NCBI GenBank assembly: GCA_020638975.1
Contig: JACKHN010000026.1
Coordinates: 29,861 to 93,860 of the forward strand
Length of the DNA stretch: 64,000 bases
Reading direction: 5' to 3'
From: Planctomycetaceae bacterium
GTDB taxonomy: Bacteria > Planctomycetota > Planctomycetia > Pirellulales > Pirellulaceae
Positions 63,926-64,000 of the stretch are shown here, piece after piece (the first letter of the stretch is position 1; every line of letters begins with the position of its first letter). A program made the position numbers and the translations under genes. The notes under the pieces were generated by a model. That model ran no database searches, was not told the origin of the DNA, and was given only the letters and a program-made list of their open reading frames with translations.

Positions 63926-64000
63926 TTCCTTTCCGGTCAATGCGCGTGACGTCAGTTGCCCAGTTGGTTGTCGTTCTAACTACTTCATTCTTTTGCGTAG

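Overview
The window reads as a chromosomal segment of a planctomycete, most likely of the Pirellulales. The reasons are several secreted sulfatases, a DUF1598 protein (a family known mainly from planctomycetes), and a 9,666-residue secreted protein with an LEPR-XLL-type N-terminal motif and a C-terminal type I dockerin. No rRNA, tRNA, CRISPR array or prophage was seen. Bases 1-173 and 63926-64000 hold nothing recognisable.

Region 1 (about 0.2-9.7 kb) is a polysaccharide-catabolism neighbourhood. It has an intact sulfatase, a second sulfatase broken by about six frameshifts, a frameshifted IS66-type element with recognisable terminal inverted repeats, a Gfo/Idh/MocA oxidoreductase, a third sulfatase (iduronate-2-sulfatase-like) and a divergent DUF1598 secreted protein.

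Region 2 (9.7-29.6 kb) is the most interesting part. Two divergent gene strings face each other across a 233-bp control region. Leftwards (minus strand) lie an HTH-EIIA regulator, a NuoCD/HyfG-like large subunit, a ferredoxin-HyfI small subunit, DabA (DUF2309, with a carbonic-anhydrase-like zinc site), DabB (NuoL-like), a NuoM-like protein and a SulP transporter with a PII-like tail. Rightwards (plus strand) lie an OmpR-type response regulator, a histidine kinase, HyfB, HyfC, HyfE, a HyfF copy that has lost its core, and an intact HyfF. The large subunit lacks the cysteines that bind Ni-Fe, so this is not a hydrogenase. It resembles the energy-converting-hydrogenase-related (Ehr) complexes. 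I infer that a redox- or proton-linked membrane complex is coupled to energised CO2 hydration and bicarbonate uptake, under control of the two-component system and the EIIA protein.

Region 3 (29.7-33.3 kb) has a Glu/Leu/Phe/Val-type dehydrogenase and a divergent KtrB/KtrA potassium uptake pair. These fit an ion, pH and nitrogen homeostasis theme next to the Dab-Ehr locus.

Region 4 (33.3-64 kb) is dominated by one uninterrupted 29-kb gene for a giant extracellular protein. It contains a degenerate matrixin-like segment, pre-peptidase C-terminal-like domains, beta-helix segments, about 40 copies of an FEFD-centred repeat, six cadherin/Ig-like domains and a dockerin. Four repeat arrays appear to sit inside other domains and split them. 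A terminator-like hairpin and a perfect 26-bp inverted repeat follow. The last gene is a CPBP-family membrane protease.
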